A stretch of DNA of 8,804 nucleotides from CAZHZT01 sp964537285 (GTDB lineage: Bacteria; Bacteroidota; Bacteroidia; Chitinophagales; Saprospiraceae), in assembly GCA_964537285.1 (NCBI GenBank), contig CAZHZT010000174.1, positions 1-8,804 of the forward strand. The letters are read 5' to 3'. Under the pieces are notes generated by a model that did no database searches, was not told the origin of the DNA, and worked only from the letters and a program-made list of their open reading frames with translations. The position numbers and the translations under genes were made by a program. Positions 1 through 6,439 of this stretch are shown piece after piece (position 1 is the stretch's first letter; each line of letters begins with the position of its first letter).

Positions 1-57
1 AAAAATTACTTCGCAAAATTTGGGTAGCTTATTAATTGCCTAATCCCTAAATATTCC

Positions 58-76
58 ACACAATTTGTCAAGGAAC
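58..76 (+). promoter_or_regulatory. Copy of the CACAATTTGTCAARGAAC motif upstream of folK
   Basis: Bases 59-76 read CACAATTTGTCAAGGAAC and match, with one difference in 18, the motif found 84 nt before lon (3732-3749); a related inverted copy precedes the AAA+ ATPase gene. All three copies have the same orientation relative to the gene downstream, with GAAC nearest the gene. This one is about 107 nt before the folK start. In the opposite direction the sequence contains TTGACA, which could instead be the upstream box of a promoter for a gene lying to the left of the window. The rest of 1-183 shows no gene and no clear RNA structure. Function is inferred only from recurrence. Confidence 0.4.
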
Positions 77-183
77 TAAACTTCAAAAAAGGAACTCCCC
101 TCAAAAAAGAAAATTTCCTGCCAGTCGTGACGAACATACTTATGAGACAACTTCACTTTAGGATAACTTCTTTACCAATTTAA

Positions 184-678
184 ATGGCGAATCCTCGATC
201 TTTTTATTCTACGATCCTTCATCTCGGAAGCAATGTGGGCGACCGTGAAAGCAACCTTAGCCTTGCAATTGAACAAATCCAAAACCTGGGAAGTATTTCC
301 CAAACCTCGTCTTTGTTTAAAACGGCTCCCTGGGGAAAGCTCGACCAGGCCTACTTCATCAATCAAGCGCTTGAATTAAAGACATCCATCGAAGCGATTC
401 CCCTACTAGACAAGCTTTTGGAGATTGAAAAAACGATGGGGCGAATCAGAGAAGAAAAATGGGGCCCGCGCCTCATCGATATTGATATTATCTTTTTTGA
501 TGACCAAATAATGGAAACGGAGAAGCTTCATATCCCTCATCCTGGCATGCATTTGCGCAACTTTGTCTTAGAGCCCGTTACCGAAATTGCTGCCGATTGG
601 GTACATCCTGTTTTTAAGAAAAGTGTTGAAACATTATTAAAAGAATCCCCTGACGAAGCGGTAGTAGAAAAAATATGA
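184..678 (+). CDS. folK: 2-amino-4-hydroxy-6-hydroxymethyldihydropteridine diphosphokinase (HPPK)
   Basis: This 164-residue cytoplasmic enzyme transfers pyrophosphate from ATP to 6-hydroxymethyl-7,8-dihydropterin, the step before dihydropteroate synthase in folate synthesis. The family signatures are all visible: LGSNVGDRESNL at residues 14-25, WGPRLIDIDI at 93-102 with the two metal-binding aspartates D99 and D101, and IPHPGMHLRNFVLEP at 117-131. Its length is typical of single-domain HPPK, and it is not fused to folB or folP. The ATG at 184 puts the LGSN strand at the usual distance from the N-terminus. No strong Shine-Dalgarno sequence precedes it, as is common in Bacteroidota. The stop codon overlaps the start of the following kinase gene (ATGA), so the two genes are almost certainly co-transcribed and translationally coupled. 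Identification is secure. Confidence 0.97.
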   Translation: MANPRSFYSTILHLGSNVGDRESNLSLAIEQIQNLGSISQTSSLFKTAPWGKLDQAYFINQALELKTSIEAIPLLDKLLEIEKTMGRIREEKWGPRLIDIDIIFFDDQIMETEKLHIPHPGMHLRNFVLEPVTEIAADWVHPVFKKSVETLLKESPDEAVVEKI

Positions 679-1313
679 TCATCCATCCCGATTATAAGTT
701 CATTGCCATAGAAGGAAATATTGGCGCAGGGAAAACAACGCTCGCCCGTCGATTAGCAGCTGAAAGTCAAGCATTGCTTATTTTGGAGCAATTCACAGAT
801 AACCCCTTCCTTCCACTTTTTTATGAAAACCCGGAACGATATGCCTTCCCGGTTGAGCTATTCTTTATGTCGGAAAGGCATAAACAACTCCAGGAGCACT
901 TCAGTGCCCCAACGCTTTTCAATGACCTAACAATTTCAGATTATTTTTTTTACAAAACCATCCTTTTTGCCCGTCAGAACTTACTCCTGGAAGAATTTCG
1001 ACTTTTTCAACGGCTTTTCCATACCTTGAATAATTATTTCCCAAAACCGGATATCATCCTTTATCTACATCGATCTATAGAAAAACTACAAGCTAATATT
1101 GCTAGGCGTGGCCGCAAATTTGAAACCACCATTTCTGATAACTATCTCCACACAATCGAAAAAGCTTACTTCGATTATTTTAAAACAGAAAGCGAAATCC
1201 CAATTGTTATTGTTGATGCTAATGAGCTGGACTTCATTGAAAAGGAAAAGGATTATGATACTCTAAAGAAATTGTTAAATAAACAACACCCTCCCGGAAT
1301 TTCATATCTATAA
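675..1313 (+). CDS. Deoxynucleoside kinase (deoxyadenosine/deoxyguanosine kinase family)
   Basis: This 212-residue P-loop kinase of the dNK/dCK/dGK family phosphorylates salvaged deoxyribonucleosides using ATP. Visible motifs are the Walker A loop GNIGAGKTT at residues 14-22, an acidic substrate-site segment LEQFTDNPFLPLFYE at 37-51, SDY at 88-90 where many family members have a DRS/DRY-type motif, and the arginine-rich lid RRGRKFE at 144-150. Length matches bacterial dNKs. The substrate (dA, dG, dC or mixed) cannot be decided from the motifs. The ATG lies inside the folK stop overlap (ATGA, 675-678), which supports this start and implies coupled translation. The gene ends three bases before the heptamer palindrome, which probably bounds its transcript. 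Linkage to folK joins folate and nucleotide supply; thymidylate synthesis is the obvious metabolic meeting point, but that is inference. Confidence 0.93.
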   Translation: MIIHPDYKFIAIEGNIGAGKTTLARRLAAESQALLILEQFTDNPFLPLFYENPERYAFPVELFFMSERHKQLQEHFSAPTLFNDLTISDYFFYKTILFARQNLLLEEFRLFQRLFHTLNNYFPKPDIILYLHRSIEKLQANIARRGRKFETTISDNYLHTIEKAYFDYFKTESEIPIVIVDANELDFIEKEKDYDTLKKLLNKQHPPGISYL

Positions 1314-1315
1314 TC

Positions 1316-1426
1316 ATATGCGGTTAACGGGGAACGGTAAACGGGAAACGAAAAACGGGGAACGGTTAGCCGTTTCCCGTTTACCGCTATTCGTTAACCG
1401 TTAACCGTTTACCGTTAACCGCATAT
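1316..1426. repeat. Palindromic array of degenerate heptamers (CCGTTNN) between convergent genes
   Basis: From 1324 to 1421 the sequence divides into fourteen contiguous 7-bp units with a fixed five-base part and two variable bases. The first six units (1324-1365) read NNAACGG, with CGA once. The remaining eight (1366-1421) carry the reverse-complement pattern, CCGTTNN, with two degenerate units. The strand switch in the middle makes the block palindromic: an outer perfect 15-bp stem pairs 1316-1330 with 1412-1426, and an inner perfect 16-bp stem pairs 1335-1350 with 1371-1386. It begins just after the kinase stop codon and runs into the 3' end of the ATPase gene, so it could act as a bidirectional transcript end. 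It is not followed by a clean U-tract in either direction. Because the units are interchangeable, alternative pairing registers and slippage are possible. Confidence 0.85.
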
Positions 1427-3668
1427 AATTGTGATAATCAAGCAAAAGTTTTCGATCCGTTACGTTTTGATTTTTCAGCAACCAACGGGAAAAAGGATAG
1501 ACGACATCATCTTCAATGGCGCGTTGAAGCGGCCTTGCCCCAAAACGAATATCAAAGCCTTTACTACACACGTATTGCTGAAGCGCTTCTGTAAACTCCA
1601 GTTTCAAATTCCTTTTTTGAATGCCTTCCCTCTCGTTTAAACCCTGCAGTTCCTTCAATGCGATTTTTTGAATAGAATCCTCTTCGAGGGATTTAAACAA
1701 CACTATTCCGTCGATACGATTCACAAATTCAGGGCGGAAAAAGAAATTGATAGCGGCATTATAGCGGGCATCTTCCGCCTCTTTATCCACAAAACCGATA
1801 GCCTTACGGTTAGAAGCCCCGAGATTAGTCGTAATGATGATCACGGTATTTCGAAAGTTGGTGACGCGGCCGTAGGCATCCGTCAGCACCCCCTCATCCA
1901 ACAAATTAAGCAGAACATCATAAATAGCGGGATGCGCTTTTTCAATCTCATCCAGTAAAAGAACGGAAAAAGGGCGTTCGCGAATTTCCTGGACCAATTT
2001 GCTAACTTCACTGTTGGCGCCAATTATCCGGTCTATTTGATAAGGGTATTGAAATTCACTCATATCTATCCGGACCAATGGGTTCTTGCGCTGGCCTTCC
2101 CCAAAGAAATAATCGGCTAGAGCCTTAGCAGAAGCGGTTTTCCCAACCCCCGTCGGACCTGCAAAGAGCATGGTAGAAATTGGCTTATTAGGATCATTCA
2201 AGCCCGTTTTAAATACTTTTACTACCTCACAAAGTTTATCTACTACGGCCTCCTGACCGATGATTTGCCCTTCGAAAAAGCCCCGGACCTCTTTCATATC
2301 CAGAAGAAGTTCGTCGCGAATCAGCATTTCAGGCAATCCCGTTTGTTTGATAATTTGTTCGAGTACCCTTTTCTTGTTGATCCGTTTATAATGATTTTGC
2401 TGGGCTTCAAAGATGCACTCTCCAAGGAAAGTAATCGCTTTACCCGGAAAACTTTCATACGGGAAATATCGGACCATCAGGCGGAAAACAAAATCCTGAG
2501 CATTTTGATCCACCTTAATGCCCCAATTTCTGGACGAGAACTCCGAAAAGGCACTTAGTATGGATTTGACTTTCAACTCAGAGAGCTCGGGCAGCAAAAC
2601 AGTTTGAAAGTGCTCTGCAAAACCGGGTAATAGTCGCTGTATACTATCCAGTTCTTCAGGACTGGCTTCGGCGATAATCTGTACTTTTCCTTCATTTAAA
2701 AAATGAACAAGATACGCCGCCACACTTCCTTCGACTCCACTGCCTCCGGTTTGAAGCAACTGGATGACATCTTCTACCCACAGTAAACCATGAACAATAG
2801 ATAATTCTTCAATCATCACCTCCACCTTTTCCTGCCATTCGCCCAGGTACTTACTTCCGGCAGTAATCCGTTGCGCCTGAAGTTGCCAGCAGCTAAAAGG
2901 AAGCTTCTGTTTTTTCTTTTGCTGGGTTATCTTTTTTATAGTTTGATTGAGCACCGCCGTTTTGCCGGTTCCTTTCCCTCCTACCAATAATATATTTGCC
3001 TGGTTAGCTCCCACCTTATGCACCAGTTCTTCAACGATTTCTTCTCGTTCCCAGGCGGCATCCGGATAAGAAAAGCCTTGCTTTTTATTTTTTTTGGAGC
3101 CCGGAAAAGGAGCCAATAGTTTTTCCAGAACTTCAAATTGATGCTGATATTCATAGGACCATTCGTAAAAACGATCTTCATTAATACGCATATTAATAAA
3201 GCCTAATTCCGGAAGCGCATTCGTTAAATGGTTATGAAGCTCATTAGGCGGAAGCTGATTCAAAATGTTACGGGCAAAATAAGTCGCCAAACTTTCCAAT
3301 TCATCTAATCGGTCAAAAGAAAAACGTTCTTCCAAACTGGGCAAAAAACATTCCCAGTAACCATATTCTGACTGACCATATACAGTAGGTACAGGAACTG
3401 CTATTTCCCCGGATACGGGAAAAACACCCCGCTCACTCCTGTATGTAGGCTTCACGGAAACCTGAAAAACTTTCAAACGAGCCTCCAAAAGATTGGCTTC
3501 TTCATAATCTCCATATTTTTTATACTGCTTCTGCAAGTATTCACTGATGTTTTTGCGAGCATCTCTCTTCGAAGAATCGACGATCTGGAGTGGCGTTCCA
3601 AGCAGCAAAGCTCGAACAGCATTTTCGCTAAGGGTATAATAAAGGACCGGATAACGTAATGTTTTCAT
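1401..3668 (-). CDS. ClpA-like double AAA+ ATPase with atypical rings and an IGF loop
   Basis: This 755-residue protein has two tandem AAA+ modules of the Clp/Hsp100 class. Residues 1-190 are an unrecognised N-terminal region without Clp_N repeats. Ring 1 has Walker A GGKGTGKT (230-237), a pore loop AGSKYLGEW (270-278) with Y274, a Walker B reading LLWVED (295-300) instead of the usual aspartate-glutamate pair, and FAEHFQ (350-355) where ClpB has ALERRFQ, so the arginine fingers are missing. No ClpB-type middle coiled coil separates the rings. Ring 2 has GPTGVGKT (504-511), LLLDEIEKAHP (570-580), PEFVNRID with R651, and sensor-2 GAR (710-712). About six residues are absent where GYVG would be (549-566). 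RKAIGF (621-626) matches the ClpP-docking IGL/IGF position of ClpA and ClpX. The last residues, RLTVNG, are encoded by the heptamer array. It is divergent from lon. Most likely an energy-driven unfoldase or remodeller; the ClpP partnership is inference. Confidence 0.85.
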   Translation of the reverse strand: MKTLRYPVLYYTLSENAVRALLLGTPLQIVDSSKRDARKNISEYLQKQYKKYGDYEEANLLEARLKVFQVSVKPTYRSERGVFPVSGEIAVPVPTVYGQSEYGYWECFLPSLEERFSFDRLDELESLATYFARNILNQLPPNELHNHLTNALPELGFINMRINEDRFYEWSYEYQHQFEVLEKLLAPFPGSKKNKKQGFSYPDAAWEREEIVEELVHKVGANQANILLVGGKGTGKTAVLNQTIKKITQQKKKQKLPFSCWQLQAQRITAGSKYLGEWQEKVEVMIEELSIVHGLLWVEDVIQLLQTGGSGVEGSVAAYLVHFLNEGKVQIIAEASPEELDSIQRLLPGFAEHFQTVLLPELSELKVKSILSAFSEFSSRNWGIKVDQNAQDFVFRLMVRYFPYESFPGKAITFLGECIFEAQQNHYKRINKKRVLEQIIKQTGLPEMLIRDELLLDMKEVRGFFEGQIIGQEAVVDKLCEVVKVFKTGLNDPNKPISTMLFAGPTGVGKTASAKALADYFFGEGQRKNPLVRIDMSEFQYPYQIDRIIGANSEVSKLVQEIRERPFSVLLLDEIEKAHPAIYDVLLNLLDEGVLTDAYGRVTNFRNTVIIITTNLGASNRKAIGFVDKEAEDARYNAAINFFFRPEFVNRIDGIVLFKSLEEDSIQKIALKELQGLNEREGIQKRNLKLEFTEALQQYVCSKGFDIRFGARPLQRAIEDDVVYPFSRWLLKNQNVTDRKLLLDYHNYMRLTVNG

Positions 3669-3686
3669 ACTACATTAAATATCTTG

Positions 3687-3749
3687 GTTCTTTGACATAA
3701 ATTGTGATAAAAATGAAGTTTAAAAATCCCGCACAATTTGTCAAAGAAC
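3687..3749. promoter_or_regulatory. Inverted motif pair in the ATPase/lon divergent spacer
   Basis: Bases 3732-3749 read CACAATTTGTCAAAGAAC toward lon. Bases 3687-3706 hold, on the minus strand, CACAATTTATGTCAAAGAAC toward the ATPase gene; the two are identical except for two inserted bases (AT). A 25-bp A/T-rich spacer lies between them. The copies sit 84 nt before the lon ATG and 18 nt before the ATPase ATG. The arrangement suits paired operators for one regulator, or divergent promoters in which the TTTGACA on the far side of each copy serves as an upstream box. It could also form a long imperfect hairpin in RNA. I cannot name the regulator. Confidence 0.55.
3715..3745 (-). promoter_or_regulatory. 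Possible promoter for the AAA+ ATPase gene
   Basis: On the minus strand, TTTG (3745-3742) inside the lon-proximal motif copy is followed after 19 nt by TAAACTTC (3722-3715). This resembles the Bacteroidota pattern of an upstream TTTG/TTG box and a TAnnTTTG downstream box with a 17-23 nt gap, although the downstream box has two mismatches. It would give a leader of roughly 40 nt before the ATG at 3668, containing the ATPase-proximal motif copy, which would then sit at or just after the transcription start like an operator. The mirror arrangement toward lon is weaker. Confidence 0.3.
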
Positions 3750-3833
3750 GAATATCTTAAACGATTTCTTCCAAACTTAAATAAATTTTATCTGTTTTTC
3801 TGTTCGGAAAGCAAAAAATTAAAACAAAATACC

Positions 3834-6230
3834 ATGGCAGAACATAAAGAAATAACGGAAAGTACCGAGGAAACGATTACCCGGGAAGTACAGTCCGCTG
3901 AAAAAATTCTTCCACAAAACCTCAGTATCTTAGGCTTGGGGAAAAGGCCGATTTTCCCTGGCTTAACCATTCCGCTAACTTTTACAAAACAAGAAGACAT
4001 CAACGCCATAAAAACCGCTGTAGAAAAAGAAAACGGCTATATCGGTTTGGCACTTGTGAAATCAAACGAAGAAGACGAATCCGGTGAAGATGCCTCTGAA
4101 TACTTTGAAGTAGGTACCACTTTCCAGGTATTGCGTTTGGTTCCACTACCCAATAACGCTATTCAAGTCTTGGGAGAAGGAATCACACGCTTTAAACGAA
4201 AGCATACGCTCTTCGTCCAGCCTCATTTAAAATGGTCAGTTGATTATTTACAGGATTCTAAAGAAAAACCTACCCAGGAGCTTAAAGCTTATATGATGGC
4301 TCTAAGTGGTGTATTACAGGACTTGCTTAAACTGAATTCCTTATTCAAGGAGCAAGTCAATATGGTGGTCTCTCAGCTCAACTACGATGCCCCAGGTCTT
4401 ACCATGGATCTGATATCCAACTTTTTATCCTCAGATGCGCTCAAGTTACAGGAACTGCTCGAAACTACCAATCTTCATCAAAGAGCTCAGATGCTGCTTG
4501 AGCTTATCAAAGAAGAACTGGAACTGGCCCAAATCCAACAAAGAATCAATAAACAGATTGATGAGAAGGTCAATAAACAGCAAAAGGAGTTTTTCTTGAG
4601 AGAACAATTGAAAGCAATTAAGAAAGAGCTGGGCATCGAAAAAGAAGAAAAAGAAACGGATGTTGAAAAGTTGGAAGCGCGATTCGAAAAACTGAACTTG
4701 CCAGAGGAAGCGCAGAAAGTTGTCAACCAGGAACTGGAAAAACTCAAACTGCTGAATGTACAATCTCCTGAATATAATGTAACGAGGTCTTATCTCGAAA
4801 ATATAGCTGAACTGCCCTGGGGCATTTATTCCGAAGAGAACCAGGATATAAAAAAAGCAAGGACTGTACTCGATAGCGACCACTACGGTTTGGAAGAAGT
4901 AAAAGACGCCATACTCGAGTTTCTGAGTACTATTATACGCAAAGGGAAAGTTGCGGGCTCTATCATTTGCCTGGTTGGCCCTCCGGGCGTTGGGAAAACA
5001 TCTATTGGTCGTTCGATTGCAAATGCTCTGGGACGGGAATTTTTCCGTTTCTCAGTGGGTGGTATGCGCGATGAAGCTGAAATCAAAGGCCACAGGCGGA
5101 CTTATATCGGTGCTATGCCTGGCAAGCTCATTCAAAGCTTGAAACGCATCGGCGCTTCTAACCCGGTCATCATGCTCGATGAAATCGATAAAATCGGTAC
5201 GAGCTTTAGAGGAGACCCTGCCTCTGCCTTACTGGAAGTGTTAGACCCTGAGCAAAACAGTACTTTTCTTGATCACTACCTGGATATACCTTATGATCTT
5301 TCTAATGTATTGTTCATCACTACAGCCAATCAACTCGATACCATCCCGGGGCCATTACTCGACCGGATGGAAGTCATTCGATTGTCCGGATATGTATTAG
5401 AAGAAAAAGTACAGATCGCTAAACGTTACCTCGTACCTAAGCAACTGAAAGAACATGGCTTTGAAGAAAATGAAATTTCATTTTCTGAAGAAGCTCTCAC
5501 GCTTATTGTGGATCAATATGCCCGGGAAGCAGGGGTGCGGAATCTGGAAAAACAAATCCGGAAGATCATAAGGAAAGTCGGGCTTGAAATGGCTGAAACG
5601 GAATCGACTTCCTTTAATATAGAGAAAGAAGAAGTCCGTAAATACTTAGGCAAACCCTTTTTCAATACAGAAAAGCTTTATGATAAAAGCTTCCCCGGCG
5701 TAGTTTTAGGCCTTGCTTATACCACTATGGGCGGCGCTACCTTATACATTGAAGCGACCGGCATTCAATCGCAAAAAAGCGGATTCCAATTAACCGGACA
5801 GCTAGGGGATGTGATGAAAGAATCTGCTCAGATTGCTTATAGTTACATCCGGTCTCAAACATGTAAATTGAAAGAATGCGCGGACTTTTTTGACCAGCAC
5901 CACGTGCACCTGCACGTTCCGGCAGGAGCTACTCCTAAAGATGGCCCATCTGCAGGGATTACCATGGCTCTGGCGCTTTACTCCTTAGCAACTGGTGAAC
6001 CCATCCGCCAGGATATTGCCATGACCGGAGAGCTTACCCTAACCGGGAAAGTACTTCCGATTGGAGGGGTCAAAGAAAAAACGATCGCTGCCCGTCGGGT
6101 GGGCATAAAAGAGATCATCCTGCCAAAGGATAATGAAAAGGATTTTGAGGAGCTACCGGATTATATAAAAGAAGGCATAAAAGTCCATTATGCTGACTTT
6201 TTTGATGATGTCTTAACCGCAGCATATTAA
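3834..6230 (+). CDS. lon: Lon ATP-dependent serine protease (endopeptidase La)
   Basis: Lon is a hexameric cytoplasmic protease that unfolds and degrades damaged and selected regulatory proteins. The 798-residue chain shows the full LonA architecture: an N-terminal substrate-binding domain (about 35-235), a charged helical linker (about 225-305), an AAA+ module with Walker A GPPGVGKT (382-389), Walker B VIMLDEID (445-452) and arginine finger R511, then the protease domain with PKDGPSAG (701-708, nucleophile S706) and GGVKEK (744-749, catalytic K749). The S-K spacing of 43 equals that of the E. coli enzyme. I chose ATG 3834, followed by MAEHKEITES; an in-frame TTG at 3738 would add 32 residues lacking family similarity and would place the start inside the shared upstream motif. 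The upstream sequence is A-rich without a Shine-Dalgarno sequence. A perfect 28-bp hairpin begins 44 nt after the stop. All catalytic residues are present. Confidence 0.97.
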   Translation: MAEHKEITESTEETITREVQSAEKILPQNLSILGLGKRPIFPGLTIPLTFTKQEDINAIKTAVEKENGYIGLALVKSNEEDESGEDASEYFEVGTTFQVLRLVPLPNNAIQVLGEGITRFKRKHTLFVQPHLKWSVDYLQDSKEKPTQELKAYMMALSGVLQDLLKLNSLFKEQVNMVVSQLNYDAPGLTMDLISNFLSSDALKLQELLETTNLHQRAQMLLELIKEELELAQIQQRINKQIDEKVNKQQKEFFLREQLKAIKKELGIEKEEKETDVEKLEARFEKLNLPEEAQKVVNQELEKLKLLNVQSPEYNVTRSYLENIAELPWGIYSEENQDIKKARTVLDSDHYGLEEVKDAILEFLSTIIRKGKVAGSIICLVGPPGVGKTSIGRSIANALGREFFRFSVGGMRDEAEIKGHRRTYIGAMPGKLIQSLKRIGASNPVIMLDEIDKIGTSFRGDPASALLEVLDPEQNSTFLDHYLDIPYDLSNVLFITTANQLDTIPGPLLDRMEVIRLSGYVLEEKVQIAKRYLVPKQLKEHGFEENEISFSEEALTLIVDQYAREAGVRNLEKQIRKIIRKVGLEMAETESTSFNIEKEEVRKYLGKPFFNTEKLYDKSFPGVVLGLAYTTMGGATLYIEATGIQSQKSGFQLTGQLGDVMKESAQIAYSYIRSQTCKLKECADFFDQHHVHLHVPAGATPKDGPSAGITMALALYSLATGEPIRQDIAMTGELTLTGKVLPIGGVKEKTIAARRVGIKEIILPKDNEKDFEELPDYIKEGIKVHYADFFDDVLTAAY

Positions 6231-6274
6231 CCCTTGGAAAAGAAGCTGTTCAAGCTGCTAAGAAAATTATATAT

Positions 6275-6333
6275 GGGGAGCGGCCCGTTTTTTGATCTTT
6301 TCTCTGAAAAGATCAAAAAACGGGCCGCTCCCC
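6275..6333. repeat. Perfect 28-bp inverted repeat with a 3-nt loop downstream of lon
   Basis: Arm 6275-6302, starting GGGGAGCGGCCCG, pairs without mismatch with 6306-6333 around the loop TCT. The stem combines a GC-rich base with an A/T-rich top containing GATC. It lies 44 nt after the lon stop and about 107 nt before the next start, so it should fold in the lon mRNA and protect or end its 3' side. It is not a textbook intrinsic terminator: on the plus strand the stem is followed by seven A residues rather than U, and the minus strand has only a mixed A/T stretch. Perfect symmetry suggests recent origin or selection. Confidence 0.8.
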
Positions 6334-6382
6334 AAAAAAAATTATTCTGACAAGGGCAATAAAATACTTTTTGAACGGCCTC

Positions 6383-6413
6383 TTTAAATTCCCCCCTTTC
6401 CTTATTATCTTTG
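6383..6413 (+). promoter_or_regulatory. Bacteroidota-type promoter before the small membrane-protein gene
   Basis: TATCTTTG at 6406-6413 matches the phylum consensus TAnnTTTG exactly. TTTA at 6383-6386 lies 19 nt upstream and differs by one base from the TTTG upstream box. Transcription would start near 6420, about 20 nt before the ATG at 6440. This decides the start of the next gene, since the in-frame TTG at 6371 lies upstream of the promoter, and it implies independent transcription rather than read-through from lon. Confidence 0.6.
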
Positions 6414-6439
6414 AGATTCCTAACAAAGCGAACAGAACC

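Noticed and set aside
1316..1426. CRISPR array
   Set aside because: Units are 7 bp, contiguous and without spacers, and they switch strand in the middle.
1971..2024. Sequencing frameshift explaining the missing ring-2 pore loop
   Set aside because: The reading frame is continuous and both sides align with the Clp family without a frame change, so an in-frame difference is simpler.
1401..3668. Annotating the ATPase as ClpB
   Set aside because: There is no middle coiled-coil domain and no Clp_N domain, and an IGF loop occupies the ClpP-docking position.
3738..3833. In-frame 32-residue N-terminal extension of Lon from a TTG
   Set aside because: The added residues do not resemble a Lon N-terminus, the TTG lies inside the shared upstream motif, and the ATG at 3834 gives a normal Lon length.
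4446..4883. Long minus-strand open frame inside lon
   Set aside because: It is antisense to the conserved Lon linker and its phenylalanine-rich product reflects the Lys/Glu-rich codons of the real gene.
6275..6333. Canonical intrinsic terminator
   Set aside because: The stem is followed by A residues on the plus strand, and the minus strand has no gene to terminate and no clean U-run.
6371..6439. In-frame TTG start for the membrane-protein gene
   Set aside because: It lies upstream of the best promoter (6383-6413), so it would not be in the transcript made from it.
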